Assembly: GCA_003134435.1 (NCBI GenBank)
Contig: PLBE01000212.1
Coordinates: 1 to 60,127 of the forward strand
Direction: 5' to 3'
Length of the DNA: 60,127 bases
Origin: Acidobacteriaceae bacterium
Lineage (GTDB): Bacteria > Acidobacteriota > Terriglobia > Terriglobales > Acidobacteriaceae
The notes beneath the pieces are model-generated. The model had not been told where the DNA came from, ran no database searches, and was given only the letters and a program-made list of their open reading frames with translations. The position numbers and the translations under genes were made by a program. The number at the start of each line of letters is the position of its first letter. Positions within the stretch are counted from its first letter, which is position 1. Shown piece after piece: positions 53,883 to 60,127 of the stretch.

Positions 53883-55103
53883 ATGCCGAATCATGAGCCC
53901 AATTTCATTACCGCCATCGACGTAGGCAGCGCCAAGACGGTGGTGCTCGTGGCCGAGTTGAGCGAAAACGGATTGCGTTATCGCGGTCACGGCATCAGCG
54001 AGTCACACGGCCTGCGCAAAGGCGTGATCACCGAACTCGATAAGGCGAGCGGGAGCATTCAAAAGGCAGTCGAGCACGCTGAAGACGTAGCCGGCATTCC
54101 CATCGAGCATGCCCTGATCGGCATCGCGGGCGCCCACATTCGGGGTATGAACAGCCACGGCGGCATCACCTTTGGCGCGCGCTCGCGCGAGATCGGCCGC
54201 GAGGAAATCCGTCAGGCTGTGGACAAGGCGCGCACCGTCCCCTTGCCCAGCGATCGCGAAATCCTCCACTTGCTGCCCCAGGAGTTCATCCTTGACGATC
54301 AGCCGGGTGTGCAGGAACCGACCGGCATGATGGCAATGCGCCTCGAAGTTCGCGTCCACATTGTCACTGCTGCTTCGGGCGCTACCCAGAATCTGGTGAC
54401 TGCGGTGAATCGGGCCGGCGTTCACGTGGACGATACCATCTTCGAGCCCCTGGCTTGCGCGGATTCGGTATTACGTTCCGATGAGCGCGAACTCGGCGTT
54501 TGCCTCGTCGACCTCGGCGCCGGTTCCTGCGATCTGATCGTCTTTCAGCAGGGAGCCGTGGCCCACACCGCCGTCATCCCTATCGGCGGCGACCACTTCA
54601 CCAGCGATCTCTCGGTTGGCATGTGCACGGGATCGGCCGACGCAGAAACCCTCAAGAAGAATTTCGGCAACGCCGTGCCCACTCTCATCCCCGAAGGCAA
54701 CGAAGTCGAAGTGCCCTCGGTCGGAGATCGTCCCTCCCGCATGATGTCGCAACGCATGGTAGGCGAAATTCTGGGCCCCCGCGCTCATGAACTTTTCGAA
54801 CTGCTGCGCGACAACCTGCGCCATGCCGGAGTTCTGGACCACTGCATCGCAGGCTTCGTGCTCAGTGGCGGCGCCTCGCGCCTTCCGGGCATTCTCGACG
54901 TGGCCGAATCGGTGCTGCGCAAAGCCGCGCGTCTGGCCTGGCCAACCCCGATGGCCAGAATGCCGTCATTTATGGCCGAACCCGAGTTCGCGACCGTCCT
55001 GGGAATGGCGTACTACGGCCACCGCGCCCGCATCGCCCGCGGCCTGCAGCAGCCTGGTTTTGGCTCGCGCATGAAGGCCTTGTTCGCGGGGAAAGGCGCG
55101 TGA
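53883..55103 (+). CDS. ftsA: Cell division protein FtsA
   Basis: 406 aa actin-like ATPase. Phosphate-1 AIDVGSAKTVVLVAEL, 1C domain (HALIGIAGAHIRGMNSHGGI), phosphate-2 VCLVDLGAGSCDLIVF, adenosine loop GFVLSGGASRLPGILDVAE. The C-terminus (GSRMKALFAG) is a short amphipathic helix that tethers FtsZ filaments to the membrane. Directly downstream of ftsQ and 98 bp ahead of ftsZ, as in most dcw clusters. Confidence 0.98.
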   Translation: MPNHEPNFITAIDVGSAKTVVLVAELSENGLRYRGHGISESHGLRKGVITELDKASGSIQKAVEHAEDVAGIPIEHALIGIAGAHIRGMNSHGGITFGARSREIGREEIRQAVDKARTVPLPSDREILHLLPQEFILDDQPGVQEPTGMMAMRLEVRVHIVTAASGATQNLVTAVNRAGVHVDDTIFEPLACADSVLRSDERELGVCLVDLGAGSCDLIVFQQGAVAHTAVIPIGGDHFTSDLSVGMCTGSADAETLKKNFGNAVPTLIPEGNEVEVPSVGDRPSRMMSQRMVGEILGPRAHELFELLRDNLRHAGVLDHCIAGFVLSGGASRLPGILDVAESVLRKAARLAWPTPMARMPSFMAEPEFATVLGMAYYGHRARIARGLQQPGFGSRMKALFAGKGA

Positions 55104-55201
55104 AGCAGCGTCGACGGATTGAGCGCGTGGTTTGCGACTGGCGCGAGGGTTTGGTTCTTACCGAGAACTGAGAACTGGCAACTGATTTTACGAGGTGAAG
55201 T

Positions 55202-56500
55202 ATGAATGAAGACAACGGACTCCGCATCTGCTTCAACGAAGAAGCGCGCAACGACGCTCGCATCAAGGTCATCGGTGTCGGCGGCGGCGGCAACAATGCG
55301 GTCAATCGCATGATTGACTCGGGCATGGAAAACATCGAGTTCATCGTCGCCAACACCGACTTGCAGGCGCTGCGCATGTCGCGCGCCGCCACCAAGATTC
55401 AACTCGGCGTGAAGCTCACCAACGGACTCGGCGCGGGCGCCAATCCTGAAATCGGCCGCCAGGGCGCGCTGGAAGATTCGGACAAAATTATCGAAGTGCT
55501 TGAAGGCGCCGACATGGTGTTCGTGACCGCCGGACTGGGCGGCGGTACCGGCACCGGCGCCGCTCCCATCATCGCCTCTCTGGCCAGCGAAATGGGCGCG
55601 CTCACCGTCGCCGTGGTCACCAAGCCCTTTGCCTTCGAAGGCAAACGCCGCATGCAGCAGGCGGAGCGCGGCATCGCCGAACTCATGGAGTCGGTCGATA
55701 CCACCATCGTGATCCCCAACGAAAAGTTGCTCGCCGTCGCCGAGAACGCCGGCTTCTTCGAGTCCTTCCGCATCGCCGACGACATTCTTCGTCAAGGCGT
55801 GCAGGGCATCTCCGACATCATCACCATTCCCGGCATCATCAACCGCGACTTCGCCGACGTGAAGGCGATCATGGCGGGCATGGGCTATGCCGTCATGGGC
55901 ACGGCGACCGCGTCCGGCGATCATCGCACCGTCGAGGCCGCGCAGCGCGCCATCGCCTCACCGTTGCTGGAGGCCGGAGCGATCGACGGAGCTCGCGGCA
56001 TCCTCATCAACATTACCGGCTCGCACTCCCTGAAGCTCGCCGAAGTACAACAGGCTTGCACCATCATCCAGGGCGCCGCGCATGAAGATGCCAACATTAT
56101 TTTTGGCGCGGTGCTCGATGAGAAGATGAAAGACACGGTCAAGATAACCGTCATCGCGACCGGCTTCAGAGAGTCGGAAATGCGCCGTCCGCGCCACCAC
56201 GAAAATTACGATCCCGTGATCATCTCGCGAGAAGTCGCGCGAGACGCTACCGGCCGCCTTTCCCATCCGCGCGACGACTTCGATCAGCCTGAAACCTCGG
56301 CTCAGCCCGCGTCCGCCTTCGTGCCCGAACCGAGCTTCGAGCCAGATCCCGCGCCCGACGCGTTTCAACCGTCGACGCCCGGCAGCGCCGCGCACGCAGC
56401 CGAGGTCATCTCGCTGGAGGCGATGCGTTCCGTTGCTCCCAACTACGAAGAGGATCTCGATGTCCCGGCGTTCCTGCGCAAACGCAGCGAGGTGATGTAG
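55202..56500 (+). CDS. ftsZ: Cell division GTPase FtsZ
   Basis: 432 aa, GAGGTGAAGT before ATG 55202. Tubulin signature [19 protein letters not shown]-terminal [19 protein letters not shown]7 loop region [11 protein letters not shown] with catalytic Asp. A variable linker rich in Pro and Ala (about 345-410) precedes the C-terminal peptide [13 protein letters not shown] that binds FtsA. It forms the Z ring. Last gene of the cluster. Confidence 0.99.
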   Translation: MNEDNGLRICFNEEARNDARIKVIGVGGGGNNAVNRMIDSGMENIEFIVANTDLQALRMSRAATKIQLGVKLTNGLGAGANPEIGRQGALEDSDKIIEVLEGADMVFVTAGLGGGTGTGAAPIIASLASEMGALTVAVVTKPFAFEGKRRMQQAERGIAELMESVDTTIVIPNEKLLAVAENAGFFESFRIADDILRQGVQGISDIITIPGIINRDFADVKAIMAGMGYAVMGTATASGDHRTVEAAQRAIASPLLEAGAIDGARGILINITGSHSLKLAEVQQACTIIQGAAHEDANIIFGAVLDEKMKDTVKITVIATGFRESEMRRPRHHENYDPVIISREVARDATGRLSHPRDDFDQPETSAQPASAFVPEPSFEPDPAPDAFQPSTPGSAAHAAEVISLEAMRSVAPNYEEDLDVPAFLRKRSEVM

Positions 56501-56842
56501 AAGATTTCCAGGTTTCCAGGTCCCAAGGTTTCCTCAAACGACGCATAGCCTGGCCTGGACGATATCGCTCCCAAAGTGCCCGCCGCCGTCTGCCGCCGCA
56601 TTGTGACTGCGCAAGCTCTGGATGCATTCGGCGCCAGTGCTCGCTCTCATCGGTACCCATTGGAGCATCGCCTTCATCGCCATCGTGCAGTTCTACAACG
56701 TCCTTGCCCCGCGTCTTTCCAGGTGACTTCCTTCGTTGCGCGGAGCTCCAATTGGAATTCTCCCTGTCTCCTCTTGGAATTGTCCCTGTCTCCTCGAAAT
56801 ATGGCATAGTATTTTGAACTCCACTTGTTGCGATCCACTCCA
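56501..56842. other. Intergenic region with a 22-bp tandem duplication
   Basis: About 340 bp without a supported gene. It contains two adjacent 22-bp units, 56752-56773 and 56774-56795, differing at one base (GAATTCTCCC against GAATTGTCCC) and each ending CTGTCTCCTC. The GGACAATTCC-like antisense recalls sequences that flank REP elements. No clear terminator for ftsZ was seen. Confidence 0.6.
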
Positions 56843-58006
56843 ATGGCAAGTTCAACCTCGGCGGGGCGGTCATTGACGCCCCCGGCCGCCGGCCTTCTCC
56901 GATCCCGCATGCCGGAACTCGATTCGATTCGCGGAATCGCCGTCTTGCTCGTGCTTTTCTTCCACGGCCTCGGTTTTCGCTACGGCGTCCAGGGCCTTTC
57001 GGGACTTCCAAAACTGTTTGTCGCAGCTACTCTGCCCGGTTGGATGGGTGTGAACCTCTTCTTCGTACTTTCTGGATTCCTCATTACCGGCATCCTGCTC
57101 GATGCCAAGCCCAAGACGGACTACTACCGCACCTTTTACATTCGACGCGCTTTGCGTATCTTGCCGCTGTATTACGCGGTGCTCCTGATTCTCGCAGCCC
57201 TCACCCGAACCGGATGGGTCAACCGCCAGGCATCCTGGGCGTTTTTGGGGTTCAGCTTTTTCTACCTTTCCAACGTCACCGAGCTATTCGGAGTGCCTTC
57301 CCAGTACACCGTGCTCTGGTCTTTGGCGGTGGAAGAACATTTCTACCTCATTTGGCCCGCTGCGGTTCGCTCGCTATCCCGCCACCGGGTTGTGATCGTC
57401 GCTGCCATCATTTGTCTGCTCTGTCCCTGCCTCCGGGCCTTCTGTTTCATTCGGGGCTACGACTCAGGCGCCGGTTATACCTGGCTAGTGGCGGATGGAC
57501 TCGCCGCCGGGGCGCTGTTGGCCGCTTTGGTTCGGGGTCCATGGGGAACACGCGCCACGATGGGTCGCGTCACAGGTGTCCTTTTTTCCGCGAGCTTGCT
57601 GATGTTCGGCGCCGGTTATCCATTCGGAATATTTCGCGCCAGCAGATTCTTAGGATCGACTCTACGCGGAACGGCGCTGAATCTTCTTTTTGCCGGGACG
57701 GTTGCATTGGCGGTTCTGGCCGGAACCTCCCGCTGGAAATCGGTTCTGGACCGCCCCGTGCTACGCTTTTTCGGCGATATCAGTTATGGCGTTTACCTCA
57801 TTCATATGCTGGTCTTTGACCTCGAAGACAACATCGTGGGGCGTTTTTTCCCCAGCCTGCCCGCAGCCCGCGGCCACTTTGGCCTCATGGTCTTGCTTTT
57901 CAGCGTCGCCGCCGCAGTCACCGTCGCCGTCGCCTCCCTTTCCCGCTGGTATTTCGAAGAACCTTTCCTCCGCCTCAAGCGTCGTTTCGAAGTAACCGTC
58001 GCCTGA
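56843..58006 (+). CDS. Acyltransferase 3 (OafA/YrhL-type) membrane protein
   Basis: 387 aa from ATG 56843; a Met 22 codons on (MPELDSIRGIAV) is also a fair start. About ten membrane helices. The family entry ELDSIRGIAVLLVLFFHGL carries the conserved Arg and His; GVNLFFVLSGFLITGILL, FYIRRALRILPLYY and WSLAVEEHFYLIWP complete the pattern. Such enzymes O-acetylate sugars of surface glycans or peptidoglycan. Target unknown; not adjacent to the EPS locus. Confidence 0.94.
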   Translation: MASSTSAGRSLTPPAAGLLRSRMPELDSIRGIAVLLVLFFHGLGFRYGVQGLSGLPKLFVAATLPGWMGVNLFFVLSGFLITGILLDAKPKTDYYRTFYIRRALRILPLYYAVLLILAALTRTGWVNRQASWAFLGFSFFYLSNVTELFGVPSQYTVLWSLAVEEHFYLIWPAAVRSLSRHRVVIVAAIICLLCPCLRAFCFIRGYDSGAGYTWLVADGLAAGALLAALVRGPWGTRATMGRVTGVLFSASLLMFGAGYPFGIFRASRFLGSTLRGTALNLLFAGTVALAVLAGTSRWKSVLDRPVLRFFGDISYGVYLIHMLVFDLEDNIVGRFFPSLPAARGHFGLMVLLFSVAAAVTVAVASLSRWYFEEPFLRLKRRFEVTVA

Positions 58007-58177
58007 TCGGACCCCGCTCTCGTACAGCGCTATTCACGCAAGCCGGCCGGTCGTCACTGCAATCGTGAGCCACTACCGCAATCGAGAACTTCTTCTCGCC
58101 CGTTTGCGTATCATGTCATAGCCTTGCTCGTGCCGTCGTCGTCAAAGTCTTGTCGTCAAAGTCTTAAAGAGGTTTCC

Positions 58178-58756
58178 ATGCGTCGGTTGATCCCCGCTTC
58201 TCTGGTCGTTCTCGCCCTCGCGGTCACGATTCTTCGGGCCGCTTCACCCGATCCCGCCCCCGGACGCCCGCAGTATACCGGCGACAACCAACTCCTGCGC
58301 CCTGCCGATTATCGCGAGTGGATTTTCCTTTCTTCCGGCCTCGGTATGAGCTACAGCACCCAGCCGGGCCATGAAATGTTCACCAACGTCTTCGTGCCGC
58401 AGTGGGCCTACCAGGAATTCTTGAAGTCGGGTAAGTGGCCGGATAAAACCATGTTCGTCGTCGAAGATCGCGGGTCTACCAGCCAAGGTTCGATCAACAA
58501 AGCGGGACACTACCAGACCGATTGGATGGGCATCGGGGTCGAGGTGAAAGACGAAACGCGCTTCCCCGAAAAATGGGCCTATTTCAATTTCGACCAAGAC
58601 CCAAAATCGGCCGCTGCCAATCCCAAGGCTGGATGCTGGACCTGTCACGAGCAGCACGCCGCGGTCGAGCACGTTTTTGTGCAGTTTTATCCCACGCTCA
58701 AGCCGGTCGCCAAAAAATTCGGGACCTACAAAGAAGCCGCGGAGACCATCCAGTGA
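58178..58756 (+). CDS. Cytochrome P460-like exported c-type haem protein
   Basis: 192 aa from ATG 58178 with AAAGAGGT before it. Signal peptide IPASLVVLALAVTILRA. The body follows the cytochrome_P460 pattern: YREWIFLSSGLGMSY, FTNVFVPQWAYQEFLKSGKWPDKTMFVVE, and WAYFNFD. One haem site CWTCHEQH lies at about residues 155-162. P460 proteins oxidise hydroxylamine in nitrifiers, while many relatives have unknown roles; no nitrogen genes are near, so only the family can be stated. Confidence 0.9.
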   Translation: MRRLIPASLVVLALAVTILRAASPDPAPGRPQYTGDNQLLRPADYREWIFLSSGLGMSYSTQPGHEMFTNVFVPQWAYQEFLKSGKWPDKTMFVVEDRGSTSQGSINKAGHYQTDWMGIGVEVKDETRFPEKWAYFNFDQDPKSAAANPKAGCWTCHEQHAAVEHVFVQFYPTLKPVAKKFGTYKEAAETIQ

Positions 58757-58891
58757 AGCCAGTTGTCCAACCGAGTTTGCCGCGCCGCCCGCGCCTGTGT
58801 TAGCTTTCTCCAATCAGTTACGAAAGCCGCAACCCGGCATCCATCCACTTCGTCGCAGCTATCGTCTTTTATCTCTCAGGAGGAATAAACC

Positions 58892-59272
58892 ATGGCAGAC
58901 CTCAATCAACTACGTCAGAAATATCAACCCGTGCTCGATGTGATCCAGAAGGAAAGCGCGAAGGTCGAAGCCCTCGATCTGGATGGCGAGCAGCTTCATC
59001 TGCAGGTTCTCTGCGATTCCGAGGCCAGCAAAAACCGCATCTGGGACGCAATCAAGGCCGTCGACCCCACTTTTGCCGACCTGAAGCACGACATTCAAGT
59101 CGATCCCAATGCGACCCAGACCTACACCGTGCAGCCCGGTGACAACCTCTCGAAAATCAGCAAACACTTCTACGGAGATCCCAATAAATACCCGAAGATT
59201 GCGCAGGCCAATGGCTTGGACGATCCCGACAAAATCAGAGCCGGCATGGAATTGAAGATCCCGGCCGCGTAG
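58892..59272 (+). CDS. LysM-domain protein (Kbp/YgaU-like)
   Basis: 126 aa with AGGAGGAA before ATG 58892. Residues 1-70 look like a BON-type domain (VLDVIQKESAKVEALDLDGEQLHLQVLC). The C-terminal LysM is complete: YTVQPGDNLSKISKHFYGDPNKYPKIAQANGL and IRAGMELKIPA. This layout is that of E. coli Kbp (YgaU), a cytosolic potassium-binding protein; no signal peptide is visible, in agreement. The potassium role is inferred only from architecture. Confidence 0.9.
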   Translation: MADLNQLRQKYQPVLDVIQKESAKVEALDLDGEQLHLQVLCDSEASKNRIWDAIKAVDPTFADLKHDIQVDPNATQTYTVQPGDNLSKISKHFYGDPNKYPKIAQANGLDDPDKIRAGMELKIPAA

Positions 59273-59313
59273 TGCTGTGGTTAGGAACACGTAATCAAGA
59301 GCGCGTGAATCCA

Positions 59314-59373
59314 GTGGAGAGCCGGCGTTCTCGCCCGGCCGCCAATCAGCTGGCGAGCTACCCGGCTTTCCAC
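59314..59373. repeat. Long imperfect inverted repeat (REP/MITE-like)
   Basis: Arms of 22 bp (59314-59335 and 59352-59373) pair at 17 positions around a 16-bp loop; GTGGA/TCCAC, AGCCGG/CCGGCT and CTCGCC/GGCGAG pair without error. It lies between two converging genes and may also end transcription. Confidence 0.6.
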
Positions 59374-59468
59374 ATGTCAGTTTTATTGGGGCGTGTCCCC
59401 GCGAAAAATCTTGCAATGCCGATGAAGTCGCTCGCCCGCGAGTGGCTCGCCATGAACCACTCCCAACC

Positions 59469-59873
59469 CTACGGGCAGGTGAGTTGCGCCGTGCCGACGA
59501 TCGTGCATCCCCCGCCGCAGGCATTGACCAGGTTACACTCGGTCTGTTGCAGCGCGAACACCGTGTAGGTTCCGCTCGCACCGCTGGTGCATTGAGCCAG
59601 ACCTTCCTTCGTCACGGTAACCTCCGACGTTGGCGCGCCCTGATAACAGACGCCCCACAGCGCTGGCTGCGGAGTGACCGTTTGCGGCGGATTGATGTAA
59701 TGTCCGGTGGCGACAAACTGTGCGATCTCCGTATCGGCTGACGCTGGGCTCAGCGTGATGGACTGAAGCTGCCCCGTCGCCGTCGATGAACGCGCGCCCG
59801 CGCCGCAGGAAATCGCGAGTAACACCGACAGAATCAGAGCCAGAAAAGAAAGCCCAAACCGAAGCTGTTCCAT
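59469..59873 (-). CDS. Small lipoprotein with Ig-like beta domain
   Basis: 134 aa, GGGAGGT before ATG 59873. Lipoprotein signal LSFLALILSVLLAISC with Cys at 23. The mature protein begins like a bacterial Ig-like (Big_2-type) domain: LQSITLSPASADTEIAQFVATGHY, then VTVTKEGLAQCTSGASGTYTV. Six further Cys near the end could form disulphides. Function unknown, surface or periplasmic. Confidence 0.78.
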   Translation of the reverse strand: MEQLRFGLSFLALILSVLLAISCGAGARSSTATGQLQSITLSPASADTEIAQFVATGHYINPPQTVTPQPALWGVCYQGAPTSEVTVTKEGLAQCTSGASGTYTVFALQQTECNLVNACGGGCTIVGTAQLTCP

Positions 59874-60127
59874 AAACCTCCCGATGATCGAAACGACCTA
59901 TCCAACCTGAGTAAGAGAATCCGGAGCTGGACCGGACTGCTGGATTGGCCGCGATGCACACATTCTATGCGATGCAGGCCATCAGATTAATGTAGCCCGG
60001 AAAAGTCTCGGGACCCCGCGGTCTCGGGTAGCAGCGGACGCACTCGTCCACCCCGCCGGCATTCCGGAAGTCGTCCATCGAATTTTCGCATGACCGCTGG
60101 GTGCGGCTCCAGCCCTATGCAAGATCG
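59874..60127. other. Right-edge stretch without a recognised gene
   Basis: The region upstream of the lipoprotein gene should hold its promoter. Frames open towards the right edge on both strands but are short and match nothing I recognise, so a gene crossing the edge cannot be confirmed. Confidence 0.4.

Noticed and set aside
55200-56400. Long minus-strand frames opposite ftsZ, ftsA and murC
   Set aside because: High-GC antisense shadows of strongly supported genes, without signals or family features.
56406-57011. 201-aa minus-strand frame after ftsZ
   Set aside because: Overlaps the ends of ftsZ and the acyltransferase gene, is Arg/Gly/Glu-rich and includes the 22-bp duplication; not credible as protein.

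Overview
The window looks like chromosomal DNA from an Acidobacteriota bacterium, probably class Terriglobia. This is an inference from gene content and style: high-GC coding throughout, exported SYLF-domain protein, S8 peptidase with tandem SAMWGS repeats, exported carboxypeptidase-regulatory-domain proteins, CehA-type hydrolase fused to a beta-propeller, and DinB, HD-GYP and PP2C signalling proteins. No phage, insertion sequence, CRISPR array, tRNA or rRNA gene was seen.

Layout. 1-13.5 kb: an edge-truncated Ser/Thr kinase with a degenerate cyclase domain (minus), a SYLF protein and an unknown exported protein, a TonB-like protein (plus), a 751-aa protein with a class III nucleotide-cyclase-like C-terminus (minus), a tight lipoprotein-mutY-redoxin run (minus), then a small protein, RlpA-like lipoprotein, HIT hydrolase and SpoIIE/PP2C phosphatase (plus). 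13.7-21.6 kb: one giant gene for a hybrid peptide/polyketide megasynthase, read as A-T-KS-AT-T-C-T-TE. It lacks an adenylation domain after its only C domain and ends in a thioesterase with Cys as nucleophile and no recognisable catalytic His. Two palindromes of the form GTGA-N6-TCAC, 33 bp apart centre to centre, precede it. 21.8-24.3 kb: a membrane HD-GYP/GAF/GGDEF protein in convergent orientation. 24.5-30.2 kb: an exported subtilase with SAMWGS repeats behind a candidate sigma-54 promoter and TGGGACA/TGTCCCA repeats, followed by two translationally coupled carboxypeptidase-regulatory-domain proteins.

30.4-39.7 kb is a split exopolysaccharide locus: gmd, flippase and methyltransferase on the minus strand, and divergently a Wzc-type chain-length kinase, a TPR protein, an O-antigen-ligase-like polymerase and a FecR-like exported protein. 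No glycosyltransferase or Wza exporter is present, so the pathway must be completed elsewhere. 40-49.6 kb holds ilvE, a DinB protein, pilT, an SDR protein, an APC permease and a beta-propeller/CehA hydrolase. 49.7-56.5 kb is the distal part of a division/cell-wall cluster, murG-murC-ftsQ-ftsA-ftsZ, without murB, ddl or the upstream mur/ftsW genes. The end carries an acyltransferase, a cytochrome P460-like protein, a LysM protein and a small lipoprotein.

The best candidate for something new is the solitary megasynthase. Secondary candidates are the SAMWGS subtilase with its promoter architecture, and several dispersed palindromic repeats between genes. All domain and motif calls were made by eye from translated sequence; no database search was run.
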